The position numbers were made by a program, and so were the translations under genes. Shown here piece after piece: positions 49,894-57,907 of a stretch of 64,000 nucleotides of DNA. The stretch's first letter is position 1. Every line of letters starts with the position of its first letter. The stretch lies in the IMG/VR virus record IMGVR_UViG_3300025410_000672, positions 1-64,000 of that record. One strand, 5' to 3'. The notes under the pieces are model-generated. The model was not told the DNA's origin and did not search any database. It worked only from the letters and a program-made list of their open reading frames with translations. This DNA is from a virus.

Positions 49894-50577
49894 ATGCGTT
49901 TAATAATTTTAGGTGATAGTGGAGCAGCTGGAGATCATTCTTGGCCTAAGAAATTATCAAATAAACTAAATTGTGAATTAATAAATTTTGCCAAGCCTGC
50001 TGCACAAATTCTTTTACAAATACAATTAATGCAAGATTGGCTAATTGATAATGATTTAAATAAAAATGATATTATTATTTGGCAAATAGGATGGTCTCTA
50101 CATTCTGTTGTACATATAGGACACGAACATTTAGATTCCGTTCAAAAAGCAGATAGATTTGTAAAAAATAAATTGTTTATTTCTCATTATCATATAAGAG
50201 ACAATAAAATCGATAATAAAAAAAGAATATCTTTATTACCTATTAGTCCAATTCTTCATAAATTTTCTAATAGAAAAAAACCAAATGATGATGCAGAAGT
50301 ACTTCATCAATTACTTTTTATGCTTGTAATATTAAAGAAATTATGTCCTCACATATTAGTTACTCAATCACAAGAAGAATTTGTTAAGGACGAACATTGG
50401 AAAAACTTTAAAAAAATATTAATAGAAAAAGATATTGACTTTATCGAAGAAGGTATGTATAATTGGTGTATAAGTAATAACTTAGATACAGAATTTTTTC
50501 ATCCAACTAACGAATCTTATGGTATATATGTAGAACAAAAAATATATCCTAAATTAAAAAGTTTAGGTTGGATATAG
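49894..50577 (+). CDS. SGNH/GDSL-type hydrolase-like protein
   Basis: RLIILGDSGAAGDHSW gives the block I GDS motif, IIIWQIGWS resembles block III, and DTEFFHPTNESYG places a late Asp and His like block V. About 227 aa, no leader. The family includes esterases and acetyl hydrolases of surface sugars. Acyl or acetyl transfer to phage or host glycans is a guess. Confidence 0.65.
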   Translation: MRLIILGDSGAAGDHSWPKKLSNKLNCELINFAKPAAQILLQIQLMQDWLIDNDLNKNDIIIWQIGWSLHSVVHIGHEHLDSVQKADRFVKNKLFISHYHIRDNKIDNKKRISLLPISPILHKFSNRKKPNDDAEVLHQLLFMLVILKKLCPHILVTQSQEEFVKDEHWKNFKKILIEKDIDFIEEGMYNWCISNNLDTEFFHPTNESYGIYVEQKIYPKLKSLGWI

Positions 50578-50610
50578 GTAGACCTGATAAATAATTATAG
50601 GAGGTCTACC
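50577..50610 (+). promoter_or_regulatory. Hairpin overlapping the ribosome site of a homing endonuclease
   Basis: GGTAGACC (50577-50584) and GGTCTACC (50603-50610) pair perfectly. The AGGAGG (50599-50604) lies at the base of the 3' strand, and a GATAAATA late box (50586-50593) lies in the loop. T4 uses the same trick to limit homing-endonuclease translation to late transcripts. Confidence 0.55.
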
Positions 50611-50613
50611 AAT

Positions 50614-51042
50614 ATGCCTAGAGGAATTAAAGGAATACCAAAAACTTATCTTTGCTTACATTGTGGAAAAGAGAATAAATTCAGCTTTAGTAGTACAAAT
50701 AAGTTTTGCGATAATAAATGTCAAAAAGAATTTGAAGGTAAAGAAAAAGTTAAACTATGGTTAAAGGGAGATAAAGAACCAACTAAAAGTATCATAGTTA
50801 GATATCTAAAAGAAACTAAAGGATATAAATGTGATGTTTGTGGTTTATCTGAATGGAACGGATCATCTATAACATTAGAAATTGATCATATAGATGGCGA
50901 CTCAACAAACAATCATCCTTCCAATTTTAGATACATGTGTCCAAACTGCCATTCGCAAACACCTACATATAAAGGTGGAAATAAAGGTAATGGCAGACCA
51001 AGACATCAAAAGGATTATACAATAATACGCTCTCTTAGTTAA
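50614..51042 (+). CDS. HNH endonuclease
   Basis: N-terminal finger (CLHCGKENKFSF, KFCDNKCQKEF), then CDVCGLSEWNG, LEIDHIDGDSTNN and RYMCPNCHSQTPTYKGG, a standard phage HNH. The last five codons run into tRNA-Thr. Upstream hairpin may delay translation. Confidence 0.88.
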   Translation: MPRGIKGIPKTYLCLHCGKENKFSFSSTNKFCDNKCQKEFEGKEKVKLWLKGDKEPTKSIIVRYLKETKGYKCDVCGLSEWNGSSITLEIDHIDGDSTNNHPSNFRYMCPNCHSQTPTYKGGNKGNGRPRHQKDYTIIRSLS

Positions 51043-51102
51043 ATGGTATAACAGCTGATTAGTAATCAGTTATTGGCAGTTCGATTCTGTCAGAGAGCAC
51101 CA
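51029..51102 (+). tRNA. tRNA-Thr(AGT)
   Basis: Acceptor GCTCTCT/AGAGAGC, anticodon stem GCTGA/TCAGT with loop TTAGTAA, T stem GGCAG/CTGTC, encoded CCA. The A34 anticodon is unusual in bacteria. Overlaps the end of the HNH gene by 14 bases. Confidence 0.88.
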
Positions 51103-51107
51103 TTTAA

Positions 51108-51181
51108 GCCGACATAGTGTAGTGGTAGCACGAGAGATTGTGGATCTTTTAGTCCAGGATCGTTACCCGGTGTCGGTACCA
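51108..51181 (+). tRNA. tRNA-His(GTG)
   Basis: Acceptor GCCGACA/TGTCGGT, anticodon GTG in loop TTGTGGA, encoded CCA. Only five bases after tRNA-Thr. The normal extra G at position -1 is not obvious. Confidence 0.9.
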
Positions 51182-51186
51182 TTTAT

Positions 51187-51263
51187 TGGCGTGTAGCTCA
51201 GTTGGTTAGAGCATTCGACTGATAATCGAAAGGTCGGTGGTTCAAATCTACCCATGCCAACCA
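51187..51263 (+). tRNA. tRNA-Ile(GAT)
   Basis: Acceptor TGGCGTG/CATGCCA, anticodon loop CTGATAA, T arm GGTGG/CTACC, encoded CCA. Confidence 0.93.
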
Positions 51264-51268
51264 GTTAT

Positions 51269-51353
51269 GGGGGAATGTCCCGAGCGGCAAAGGGGGCGGA
51301 CTGTAAATCCGCTGGCTAAGCCTTCGTAGGTTCGAGTCCTACTTCCCCCACCA
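51269..51353 (+). tRNA. tRNA-Tyr(GTA)
   Basis: Type II tRNA with long variable arm, acceptor GGGGGAA/TTCCCCC, anticodon loop CTGTAAA, encoded CCA. Confidence 0.95.
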
Positions 51354-51354
51354 T

Positions 51355-51428
51355 AGAGGTAAAGTGTTACGATAGCACATCGGTCTCCAAAACCGAGGGC
51401 GTGGGTTTGACTCCTACTACCTCTGCCA
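51355..51428 (+). tRNA. tRNA-Trp(CCA)
   Basis: Acceptor AGAGGTA/TACCTCT, anticodon loop CTCCAAA, G discriminator, encoded CCA. One base after tRNA-Tyr. Confidence 0.94.
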
Positions 51429-51434
51429 AAATTT

Positions 51435-51552
51435 GTCGCGCTTGACCCGTCGCGGCAGACTTCCATACAATGCTTGGGAGTCAAATAAGTCCTACATCAA
51501 CTGTGTAGGGGTATAATAGTCCGCATTCCAAAGCGTACTCGCTAACGGGTTG
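51435..51552 (+). ncRNA. Candidate structured RNA inside the tRNA array
   Basis: Stem 1 GTCGCG/CGCGGC (51435-51456) has the loop CTTGACCCGT. Stem 2 is GACTTCC/GGGAGTC (51458-51482), stem 3 CCTACA/TGTAGG (51491-51509) and stem 4 AGCG/CGCT (51532-51543). ACGGGT at 51545-51550 is exactly complementary to ACCCGT in loop 1, giving a possible pseudoknot. It is GC-richer than the surrounding spacer DNA. No known family recognised. Confidence 0.5.
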
Positions 51553-51559
51553 CCAAATT

Positions 51560-51634
51560 GGGGAGGTGCCAGAACGGTTATGGGAAGGTCTGCAAAACCT
51601 TTATATGTGGGTTCGATTCCCATCCTCCCCTCCA
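51560..51634 (+). tRNA. tRNA-Cys(GCA)
   Basis: Acceptor GGGGAGG/CCTCCCC, anticodon loop CTGCAAA, T discriminator, encoded CCA. Last tRNA of this array. Confidence 0.94.
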
Positions 51635-51637
51635 ATT

Positions 51638-52525
51638 TTAGATTTTTAATCTTGCTTCTATATATTCAGCAATTTGTTCTGCGACATTTACTTTAACATA
51701 AGTTTCAAAACCTTCAAAACCTGGAGCAGAATTTGCTTCACATACTTTGAACCCGTCGTTGTCAAATAATAAGTCGATGCCGGCTATATCTAATCCTAAG
51801 GCTCTTGCTGTTTTAATACAAAGTGTTTCTATTTCTTCTGTTACTTCAAATGCTTCACCAGTGCCGCCACCTGTGATATTAGCACGAAAGTCACCTTGTG
51901 GTCCTGTTCTTTTCATTGCACCAATAACTCTGTTACCTAAAACCCAAACACGAAGATCTGTGCCTTTGCTATTATCTATAAACTCTTGAACTATCATAAT
52001 TTTCTTAAGACCTAGTCCGTCTATTAGTCCCATAAGGTCTTCAAATAATTTTTTATTCTCACAAAGATAAACACCTCTACCATAACTCCCTTGTAGAACT
52101 TTTACTACACAAGGAAATCCAATTTCTCCTTCTACTAAAGAACTAGAAACTGGAAACTTAACTAACATAGTTTTTGGAGTTGGAATATTGTTTTGAGATA
52201 AAATTTGATGTGCTAATAATTTGTCTTTAACATTATTAATACCATCTATACTGTTAACTGTTGTTACAGATAATTTTTCAAGTTGTCTAATAACTGCTGA
52301 AGTAAAATAATTTGTTCCCGAACCTGTTCTATTTAGAACTATCTTAGGAAGAGTGATTTGTGTATTATTATATCTAACACTTTTTCTGTTATGTCTATTA
52401 ACAATAATATCAAATTGATCAGGATTCATTAACTTAGCATTTAACTTTAGGTTACTAAATGCTTTCAAAAGTCTATCGTTTTCATAGTGTTCTATACTAT
52501 GTTGACTCAAAATCCATATAGACAT
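51638..52525 (-). CDS. rimK: RimK-type ATP-grasp glutamate ligase
   Basis: The 295-aa ATP-grasp protein has KIVLNRTGSGTNYF, KDKLLAHQIL, FPCVVKVLQGSYGRGVYLC, DLRVWVLGNRVIGAMKR and the Mg site CEANSAPGFEGFE, the RimK order. RimK adds glutamates to the tail of ribosomal protein S6 in bacteria. A phage copy could modify host ribosomes; other acceptors are possible. Start 52525 follows GAGAGGAT; six residues more are possible. Confidence 0.9.
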   Translation of the reverse strand: MSIWILSQHSIEHYENDRLLKAFSNLKLNAKLMNPDQFDIIVNRHNRKSVRYNNTQITLPKIVLNRTGSGTNYFTSAVIRQLEKLSVTTVNSIDGINNVKDKLLAHQILSQNNIPTPKTMLVKFPVSSSLVEGEIGFPCVVKVLQGSYGRGVYLCENKKLFEDLMGLIDGLGLKKIMIVQEFIDNSKGTDLRVWVLGNRVIGAMKRTGPQGDFRANITGGGTGEAFEVTEEIETLCIKTARALGLDIAGIDLLFDNDGFKVCEANSAPGFEGFETYVKVNVAEQIAEYIEARLKI

Positions 52526-52634
52526 GCAGGGATCCTCTCGCATTGTATTTATTGCTATTAGTTTAGTAAAAACGTGTTATTATTCTCCTTTATTTTTCCG
52601 GTAAATATATAACCAACCAAATTTGGTGGTATTA

Positions 52635-52741
52635 CTGATCGCATACGGACAGCCGATCAGCAGACGCAACTAAGGAGCAACATATCTATGGCTCATAAGG
52701 ATAATAATTAATCACCCCGCTCAAGAAGGGTAGTTAGTTGC
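52635..52741 (+). promoter_or_regulatory. Structured leader of the M15-like peptidase gene
   Basis: CTGATCG/CGATCAG (52635-52660) and a long-range GCAACTAA/TTAGTTGC (52666-52741) pair perfectly. The second encloses AAGGAG and a 7-codon frame (52688-52711, MAHKDNN). The rest of the 220-base gap holds no gene. Confidence 0.5.
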
Positions 52742-52762
52742 GCTTATCATGAAAGGAAAAAT

Positions 52763-53251
52763 ATGAAGAAGATTATACTATTAGTAGCCATGTCTATTGC
52801 TTTGTCTGCGACATGCGATAGAGCATTAGCACGTAGTTATTATAAGAGTACTCAGTATTCATCACACGAACAGACATTTGACAATCCATTAGATGCTATC
52901 TTTGGAGGTCAAAATTGGCATATGAACCCACAAATGGGTGAAGTTAAATTAAGACATGCTGGTCACTCTTCACAAAGTATTGTATCATATGGCCGCATGT
53001 TACAACATCAGGGCATCCGCGTTTCGGAGCATCCTGCTTTCGGTGGTGTTCATCATGTTCACCACGGTCGCGGTCACTACGGTGGTCGTGCTATTGACAT
53101 TAACGTTGGACGTGGAGTAGTCGAAGCAAGCAATCCTCGCACACGTCATTGGTTTGATGGTGTTGCTGCTAGAGCAAGAGCAGCAGGTTATATGGTTCTT
53201 TGGAAAGTAAAAGGCCACTTTAATCATATGCATATCGAAGCAAGAAGATAA
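52763..53251 (+). CDS. Exported M15-like DD-peptidase
   Basis: Signal peptide (to about ALA-RS), then HHGRGHYGGRAIDINVG and the terminal GHFNHMHIEARR: His..Asp..His zinc ligands of M15/Hedgehog-type peptidases. The family cuts peptidoglycan stem peptides in the periplasm. GAAAGGA precedes the ATG; terminator follows. Confidence 0.78.
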   Translation: MKKIILLVAMSIALSATCDRALARSYYKSTQYSSHEQTFDNPLDAIFGGQNWHMNPQMGEVKLRHAGHSSQSIVSYGRMLQHQGIRVSEHPAFGGVHHVHHGRGHYGGRAIDINVGRGVVEASNPRTRHWFDGVAARARAAGYMVLWKVKGHFNHMHIEARR

Positions 53252-53256
53252 TCAAG

Positions 53257-53285
53257 AAGGGCGGTATGTCCGTTGCCGCCCTTTT
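53257..53285 (+). terminator. Intrinsic terminator
   Basis: AAGGGCGG and CCGCCCTT around an 11-base loop, ending in TTT. Confidence 0.88.
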
Positions 53286-53294
53286 AAATACTCT

Positions 53295-53738
53295 ATGATT
53301 AAGATCTTAATTATGGGGTTACCCGGGGCAGGTAAGACTACATTTGCTCATAAGTTAATTGACCGATTTCAAAAAGAAAATAAATCTTTTTCTTGGTACA
53401 ATGGTGATCATATACGCAAGATGTATAACGATTGGGATTTTTCCGAAAAGGGAAGATTGAGACAAACAAAAAGAATAACCAAAAAAGCAAATATATGTAA
53501 GGAAAATAAGATTATCGCTATTTGTGATTATGTCTGTCCAACTGAAGAATTACGTAAAATATTTGATGCTGATATAACTGTGTGGATTGATACTATTAAC
53601 AAAGGAAGATTTGAAGATACAAATAAACTATTTGAACCCCCCACTAAATACGACATTAAAGTAACAGATTATAATATAGAAAAATGGATTGAAGATCTTA
53701 TATTAAGGATTAATAATGAAGACAATAACAAAGAATGA
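53295..53738 (+). CDS. APS-kinase-like P-loop kinase
   Basis: IMGLPGAGKTTFA (Walker A), WYNGDHIRKMYNDWDFSEKG (like LDGDNVR...L.FS of APS kinase), RQTKRITKKA and later WIDTINKGRFEDTNKLFEPP follow the CysC order in 147 aa. APS kinase makes PAPS, the sulfate donor. The adjoining sulfotransferase gene overlaps by 23 bases, supporting that role. Other small-molecule kinases are possible. Confidence 0.75.
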   Translation: MIKILIMGLPGAGKTTFAHKLIDRFQKENKSFSWYNGDHIRKMYNDWDFSEKGRLRQTKRITKKANICKENKIIAICDYVCPTEELRKIFDADITVWIDTINKGRFEDTNKLFEPPTKYDIKVTDYNIEKWIEDLILRINNEDNNKE

Positions 53739-54369
53739 TCGATGGTTAGTATTAAGTCCAGGAAGAACAGGTAGCGTAGTGTTATCTAATACTATATTAG
53801 AAGTTTATAGGGCAAATAATTTAAGTTTAAAGTTTTTGTGGACTGATCTTGATAAAATAAAAGAAGCACCAAATGGATCATTAGTACATTGTCATGCAGA
53901 ACCTTTTCCTTTTTCAACAGATATGTATTGTATTCTTAATGTTCGAGATCCAATCGATATTACATTTAGCCAACTTATTAGACCTTATATAGGAAGATGG
54001 CATTTACATAAAAGACATTTAAATGATGTTAAGATTACACCATTTCATTTAAATCCTTTAGATTTTTTCAATCAATATACAGAAACACTAAGATGGTATA
54101 GAAATATTCCTAAAGATTTTTTACAAGTTGCACAAATAATAAATTATGAAAATTATTCAAAAGATCCTCTTCGTTTAGTACCTAAGTTATTAGAAATACC
54201 AGAATTAGATGAAGAAAATTTTAAAAGAGCAGATGAAATCAATTTGGTTAAAAATCCTGGACCACATAAATCTTGGATTTCAAATTGGGATTTAATAGAT
54301 CAAATAATTAAAAGTATTGAAAAAGAAAACAAAGAATTTTTCCAATCTTTATTGACAAAAACTTTGTAA
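53716..54369 (+). CDS. Sulfotransferase-like protein
   Basis: LSPGRTGSVVLSNTI resembles the 5'-phosphosulfate-binding loop, and LNVRDPIDITFSQL the 3'-phosphate site of PAPS-dependent sulfotransferases. A C-terminal WISNWD region follows. 217 aa. The substrate (glycan, lipid or small molecule) is unknown. Confidence 0.7.
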   Translation: MKTITKNDRWLVLSPGRTGSVVLSNTILEVYRANNLSLKFLWTDLDKIKEAPNGSLVHCHAEPFPFSTDMYCILNVRDPIDITFSQLIRPYIGRWHLHKRHLNDVKITPFHLNPLDFFNQYTETLRWYRNIPKDFLQVAQIINYENYSKDPLRLVPKLLEIPELDEENFKRADEINLVKNPGPHKSWISNWDLIDQIIKSIEKENKEFFQSLLTKTL

Positions 54370-54380
54370 TACTTTACTAT
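54352..54380 (+). promoter_or_regulatory. Sigma70-type promoter for tRNA-Asn
   Basis: TTGACA (54352-54357), 17 bases, TACTAT (54375-54380), inside the end of the sulfotransferase gene. Confidence 0.7.
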
Positions 54381-54392
54381 ATATAAAGTTGT

Positions 54393-54468
54393 TTCCCGAT
54401 AGCTCAGCTGGTAGAGCAAGCGACTGTTAATCGCTGGGTCCCTGGTTCGAGTCCAGGTCGGGGAGCCA
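54393..54468 (+). tRNA. tRNA-Asn(GTT)
   Basis: Acceptor TTCCCGA/TCGGGGA, anticodon loop CTGTTAA, T loop TTCGAGT, G discriminator, encoded CCA. Confidence 0.95.
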
Positions 54469-54482
54469 CCCTAGGAAATATA

Positions 54483-55331
54483 ATGACTGTTACATTTACC
54501 TTAGAGAATTTAGATAATAGTAAAATCGATATAAACTATGAACCTCTTCCTTATGAACATTCACAATTGTGGTTGCAAGGAATTAAAGATTTTTTAGATA
54601 CCGGAAATCCTTTAATTGATAACGAGAGGCTTTTTAATTTTGGTTCACATCAAAATGTAATAGATTATTTAGATAAAACTAATAAACTTATCGACGAAAT
54701 AAATTCTTATCTTCAAGGCATTGTAATGCCTAATATTAGATATGAAAATATACAGCAAGATGTAAATTTTGTTCATATTAATTTTGCAGAAACTGATAGA
54801 GGTGCCGAATATACTAAATTCTGTAGACAAGAATTATGGAATGATCTAAATTCACGTTTACACGGATTAGAAACTATTATGAGACATAATAATTCATATC
54901 CTCAAGGACAGATATTCGTTGAGTTAAATTGTCAAAGATATGTGTTACCCGAAAACGCATACAAGCATTTTACAGTAAAAGATACATTCGGTATTTGCTA
55001 TGCCAACTATGCTCATATTGGACGTCATATACAAGAAGTAGTTTATGCAGAAGATGAATTAGCATATGATACTCACATTTTGCCTATGAGTAAAATATCA
55101 GGAAGTAGCAGACTATGGTTTGGAGACACTCTTCCAGCAGTTGTAGAACGATATCAAATGTTTCGAATAAAAAGATGGTTTGACAAACATAATATATCTA
55201 ACATAGTTAATATGGAATGGGGTGACCCTCATCTAGCTATAGGATGGCTACCTGTAGCAAAAATGACAAATAATATTACTAAAGAAGATTTGCGAAATGT
55301 TGTAAAGATAAAGGAAATATCTTTACAATGA
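54483..55331 (+). CDS. Hypothetical protein, 282 aa
   Basis: No family recognised. It has many aromatic residues and conserved-looking blocks (NFVHINFAETDRG, GICYANYAHIGRHIQEVVYA, MEWGDPHLAIGWLPV). No leader or membrane helix. It overlaps the LnmK-like gene by ATGA, so both probably act together, perhaps in the same biosynthetic step set as the sulfotransferase. Confidence 0.55.
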   Translation: MTVTFTLENLDNSKIDINYEPLPYEHSQLWLQGIKDFLDTGNPLIDNERLFNFGSHQNVIDYLDKTNKLIDEINSYLQGIVMPNIRYENIQQDVNFVHINFAETDRGAEYTKFCRQELWNDLNSRLHGLETIMRHNNSYPQGQIFVELNCQRYVLPENAYKHFTVKDTFGICYANYAHIGRHIQEVVYAEDELAYDTHILPMSKISGSSRLWFGDTLPAVVERYQMFRIKRWFDKHNISNIVNMEWGDPHLAIGWLPVAKMTNNITKEDLRNVVKIKEISLQ

Positions 55332-56050
55332 AATTCGAAATAGGAATGCCTCATTTAAATTATAATGGCTTAGATCCTGTTTGGTTAGCAAAAACACTAG
55401 CAGAAATCCATTGGAATTTTTTAAAACATATCTCATCTATCAACGAAAATAATCAACGATTATATGCTAGTGTTTTTGCTTTCGAAATTGATTTTAATAA
55501 AGGACAGGATTCTTTTAAAGAATTCGACGAAGCAGAGATTGTTAGTAAAATCTACAAATTTAACAATCAAATTTATAGATCTAAACATTCAATAATATGT
55601 ACTGGAAATGTTGCTAGTGCAATTGTGGATACTATTTTTGTTAAAAAAGATTTAACATCTGGTTCTTTAATCAGAGATAATCCTATAGGATTTTCTAAAG
55701 GATTTGAAACAACTGATACTGTTTTTTTAAAAGAACATAAAGAATTAAAAAGAGAATTTTCTGTTATTAAAAACAAAGAAGATTATAAAGAATTACCATT
55801 TAGTTCTGAAGCATATTTTAATGGAGTTAAATTATTATACTTTGCTAATTTTTTAAATTTAGTTTATCTAAGTGAATCACTGACATTTAATAAAATTTTA
55901 AATCCCATCAAAAAAATTAAAACCTATTATTTTGGTAATATAACACCCGAAGAAAAAGTATACGGATTAACTACAAAAATAGAAGAAAAATATCAAACAA
56001 TATTACGATCAGATGATAGAATTATAGCATTCTGTGAAATAATAAGATAA
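55328..56050 (+). CDS. LnmK/Pnap_2097-like hotdog acyltransferase (tentative)
   Basis: GMPHLNYNGLDPVWLAKTLAEIHW and NQRLYASVFAFEIDF resemble the double-hotdog LnmK/Pnap_2097 family, known from polyketide pathways, where it transfers or decarboxylates acyl groups on carrier proteins. 240 aa. No carrier protein is seen here. The call rests on recall of the N-terminal pattern. Confidence 0.5.
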   Translation: MKFEIGMPHLNYNGLDPVWLAKTLAEIHWNFLKHISSINENNQRLYASVFAFEIDFNKGQDSFKEFDEAEIVSKIYKFNNQIYRSKHSIICTGNVASAIVDTIFVKKDLTSGSLIRDNPIGFSKGFETTDTVFLKEHKELKREFSVIKNKEDYKELPFSSEAYFNGVKLLYFANFLNLVYLSESLTFNKILNPIKKIKTYYFGNITPEEKVYGLTTKIEEKYQTILRSDDRIIAFCEIIR

Positions 56051-56092
56051 ATTATTAAAAGTGCGGAAAAAAACGTTCATAAGGAACATATC

Positions 56093-57907
56093 ATGAAAAA
56101 ATGGAAAAGATATATACCATGGATTACTTTTGCTGTAGTTGCAGGTTTACTATTTGCAATGTGGCAAAACCAAGAAAAACACCCAGATATTAGAGAAATT
56201 AATTTTAGTGATTTCTTAGTTCAAATCGATGAAGGGCGTGTACACGATGTCACAATTGAAGGAAATGAAGTTACAGGTCATTTTACTGACAATCGTACAT
56301 TTGAAACATATCTACCAAGCGGACACACAATTATACCTAAACTAGAAGCAAAGAAAGTTCAAATTACAGCAAAACCTATAGGTGGAGAAAGTATATGGAC
56401 TACTCTAGCATCTAACATTTTACCTTTAATTATTTTTATGTTTGTTTGGTTCTGGCTAGCAAGATCAATGACTGGTCGAGGAGGCGGCGGCGCTATGGGA
56501 TTTGGAAAATCTAAAGCGAAATTACTCGAAACACAAGGAACAGTTAAATTTGACGATGTTGCTGGTGTTGATGAAGCAAAAGAAGATTTACAAGAAGTTG
56601 TTGAATTTCTTCGTGAACCTAATAAATTCCAATTAGTTGGTGGAAAAATACCGAGAGGCGTTCTGCTAGTCGGACCACCTGGTACAGGTAAAACATTACT
56701 TGCTAGAGCAGTAGCAGGTGAAGCAGGTGTACCATTCTTTAGTATTTCTGGTTCAGACTTTGTAGAAATGTTTGTTGGTGTTGGTGCTAGTCGTGTTCGT
56801 GACATGTTTGAACAAGCAAAGAAAAATGCTCCATGCATTATCTTTGTTGACGAAGTTGATGCTGTTGGTAGACATCGCGGCGCGGGATTAGGCGGAGGAA
56901 ACGACGAACGTGAACAAACACTTAATCAATTACTTGTTGAGATGGATGGCTTTAATGAAAATGAAGGAATTATTATTATTGCAGCAACAAACAGAGTTGA
57001 CGTATTAGATCCTGCCCTACTTCGTCCAGGTCGCTTTGATCGTCAAATTACTGTTCCTAATCCAGACTTTATCGGACGTGAAAAGATCTTAAAGGTTCAT
57101 ACACGTAAAGTTCCTTTGTCTCCAGATGTTGATCTTAAAGTTGTAGCAAGAGGAACACCTGGATTTAGTGGTGCTGACTTAATGAATCTTGTTAATGAGG
57201 CTGCATTACTTGCTGCTCGTCGTGGTAAAAGAATTGTTATGAAGAAAGAGTTTGAAGATGCTCGAGATAAGATTCTTATGGGAGCAGAACGTCGTACACT
57301 ATTAATGACTGAAGAAGAAAAGAAAATGACTGCTTATCACGAAGGTGGACATGCTCTTGTTAGTCTTAACATGCCAGGTTCTACGCCAATTCATAAAGCA
57401 ACGATCATTCCACGTGGTCGTGCTTTAGGTATGGTCCAGTCATTACCTGAACGTGATGAGATTAGTCAAACATATGAACAATTTATTGCTATGTTAGCAA
57501 TGGCAATGGGAGGGCGTGTTGCTGAAGAATTAATTTTTGGACACGATAAGGTAAGTTCAGGTGCTGCTGGTGATATCCAACAAGCAACCAAGATTGCTCG
57601 TGCTATGGTTACACAACTTGGATTTAGTGACAAACTTGGAACAGTTGCTTATAGTGAACCACAACACGAACAGTTCCTTGGATACTCAATGGGTCGTGAA
57701 CAATCTGTATCACAAGAAACCCAAAAGACTATCGATCATGAAGTTCGTCGCTTTATTCAAGAAGGATATGAAACAGCAAAGAAGATCTTAACTGAGAAGA
57801 GAGATCAACTTGACAAACTTGCAGAAGCTCTTATAATGTATGAGACACTAAGCGGTCAAGAGATAATCGATCTTTTGGACGGTAAGGAACCAGTCAGGGA
57901 GTCTTAA
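56093..57907 (+). CDS. ftsH: Membrane AAA+ metalloprotease FtsH
   Basis: Complete 604-aa FtsH: two N-terminal membrane helices (about 8-24 and 103-120), [17 protein letters not shown] (Walker A), [16 protein letters not shown] (Walker B), the SRH region [14 protein letters not shown] and the zinc site HEGGH, then a helical C-terminus. It extracts and degrades membrane proteins and tmRNA-tagged proteins. AAGGAAC precedes the ATG. It is one of the few phage ftsH genes I know of, and it sits 10 kb from pmoC. Confidence 0.97.
   Translation: MKKWKRYIPWITFAVVAGLLFAMWQNQEKHPDIREINFSDFLVQIDEGRVHDVTIEGNEVTGHFTDNRTFETYLPSGHTIIPKLEAKKVQITAKPIGGESIWTTLASNILPLIIFMFVWFWLARSMTGRGGGGAMGFGKSKAKLLETQGTVKFDDVAGVDEAKEDLQEVVEFLREPNKFQLVGGKIPRGVLLVGPPGTGKTLLARAVAGEAGVPFFSISGSDFVEMFVGVGASRVRDMFEQAKKNAPCIIFVDEVDAVGRHRGAGLGGGNDEREQTLNQLLVEMDGFNENEGIIIIAATNRVDVLDPALLRPGRFDRQITVPNPDFIGREKILKVHTRKVPLSPDVDLKVVARGTPGFSGADLMNLVNEAALLAARRGKRIVMKKEFEDARDKILMGAERRTLLMTEEEKKMTAYHEGGHALVSLNMPGSTPIHKATIIPRGRALGMVQSLPERDEISQTYEQFIAMLAMAMGGRVAEELIFGHDKVSSGAAGDIQQATKIARAMVTQLGFSDKLGTVAYSEPQHEQFLGYSMGREQSVSQETQKTIDHEVRRFIQEGYETAKKILTEKRDQLDKLAEALIMYETLSGQEIIDLLDGKEPVRES

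Noticed and set aside
51248-51484. Antisense frame across tRNA-Tyr and tRNA-Trp
   Set aside because: It is the complement of tRNA genes; such frames are common false genes.
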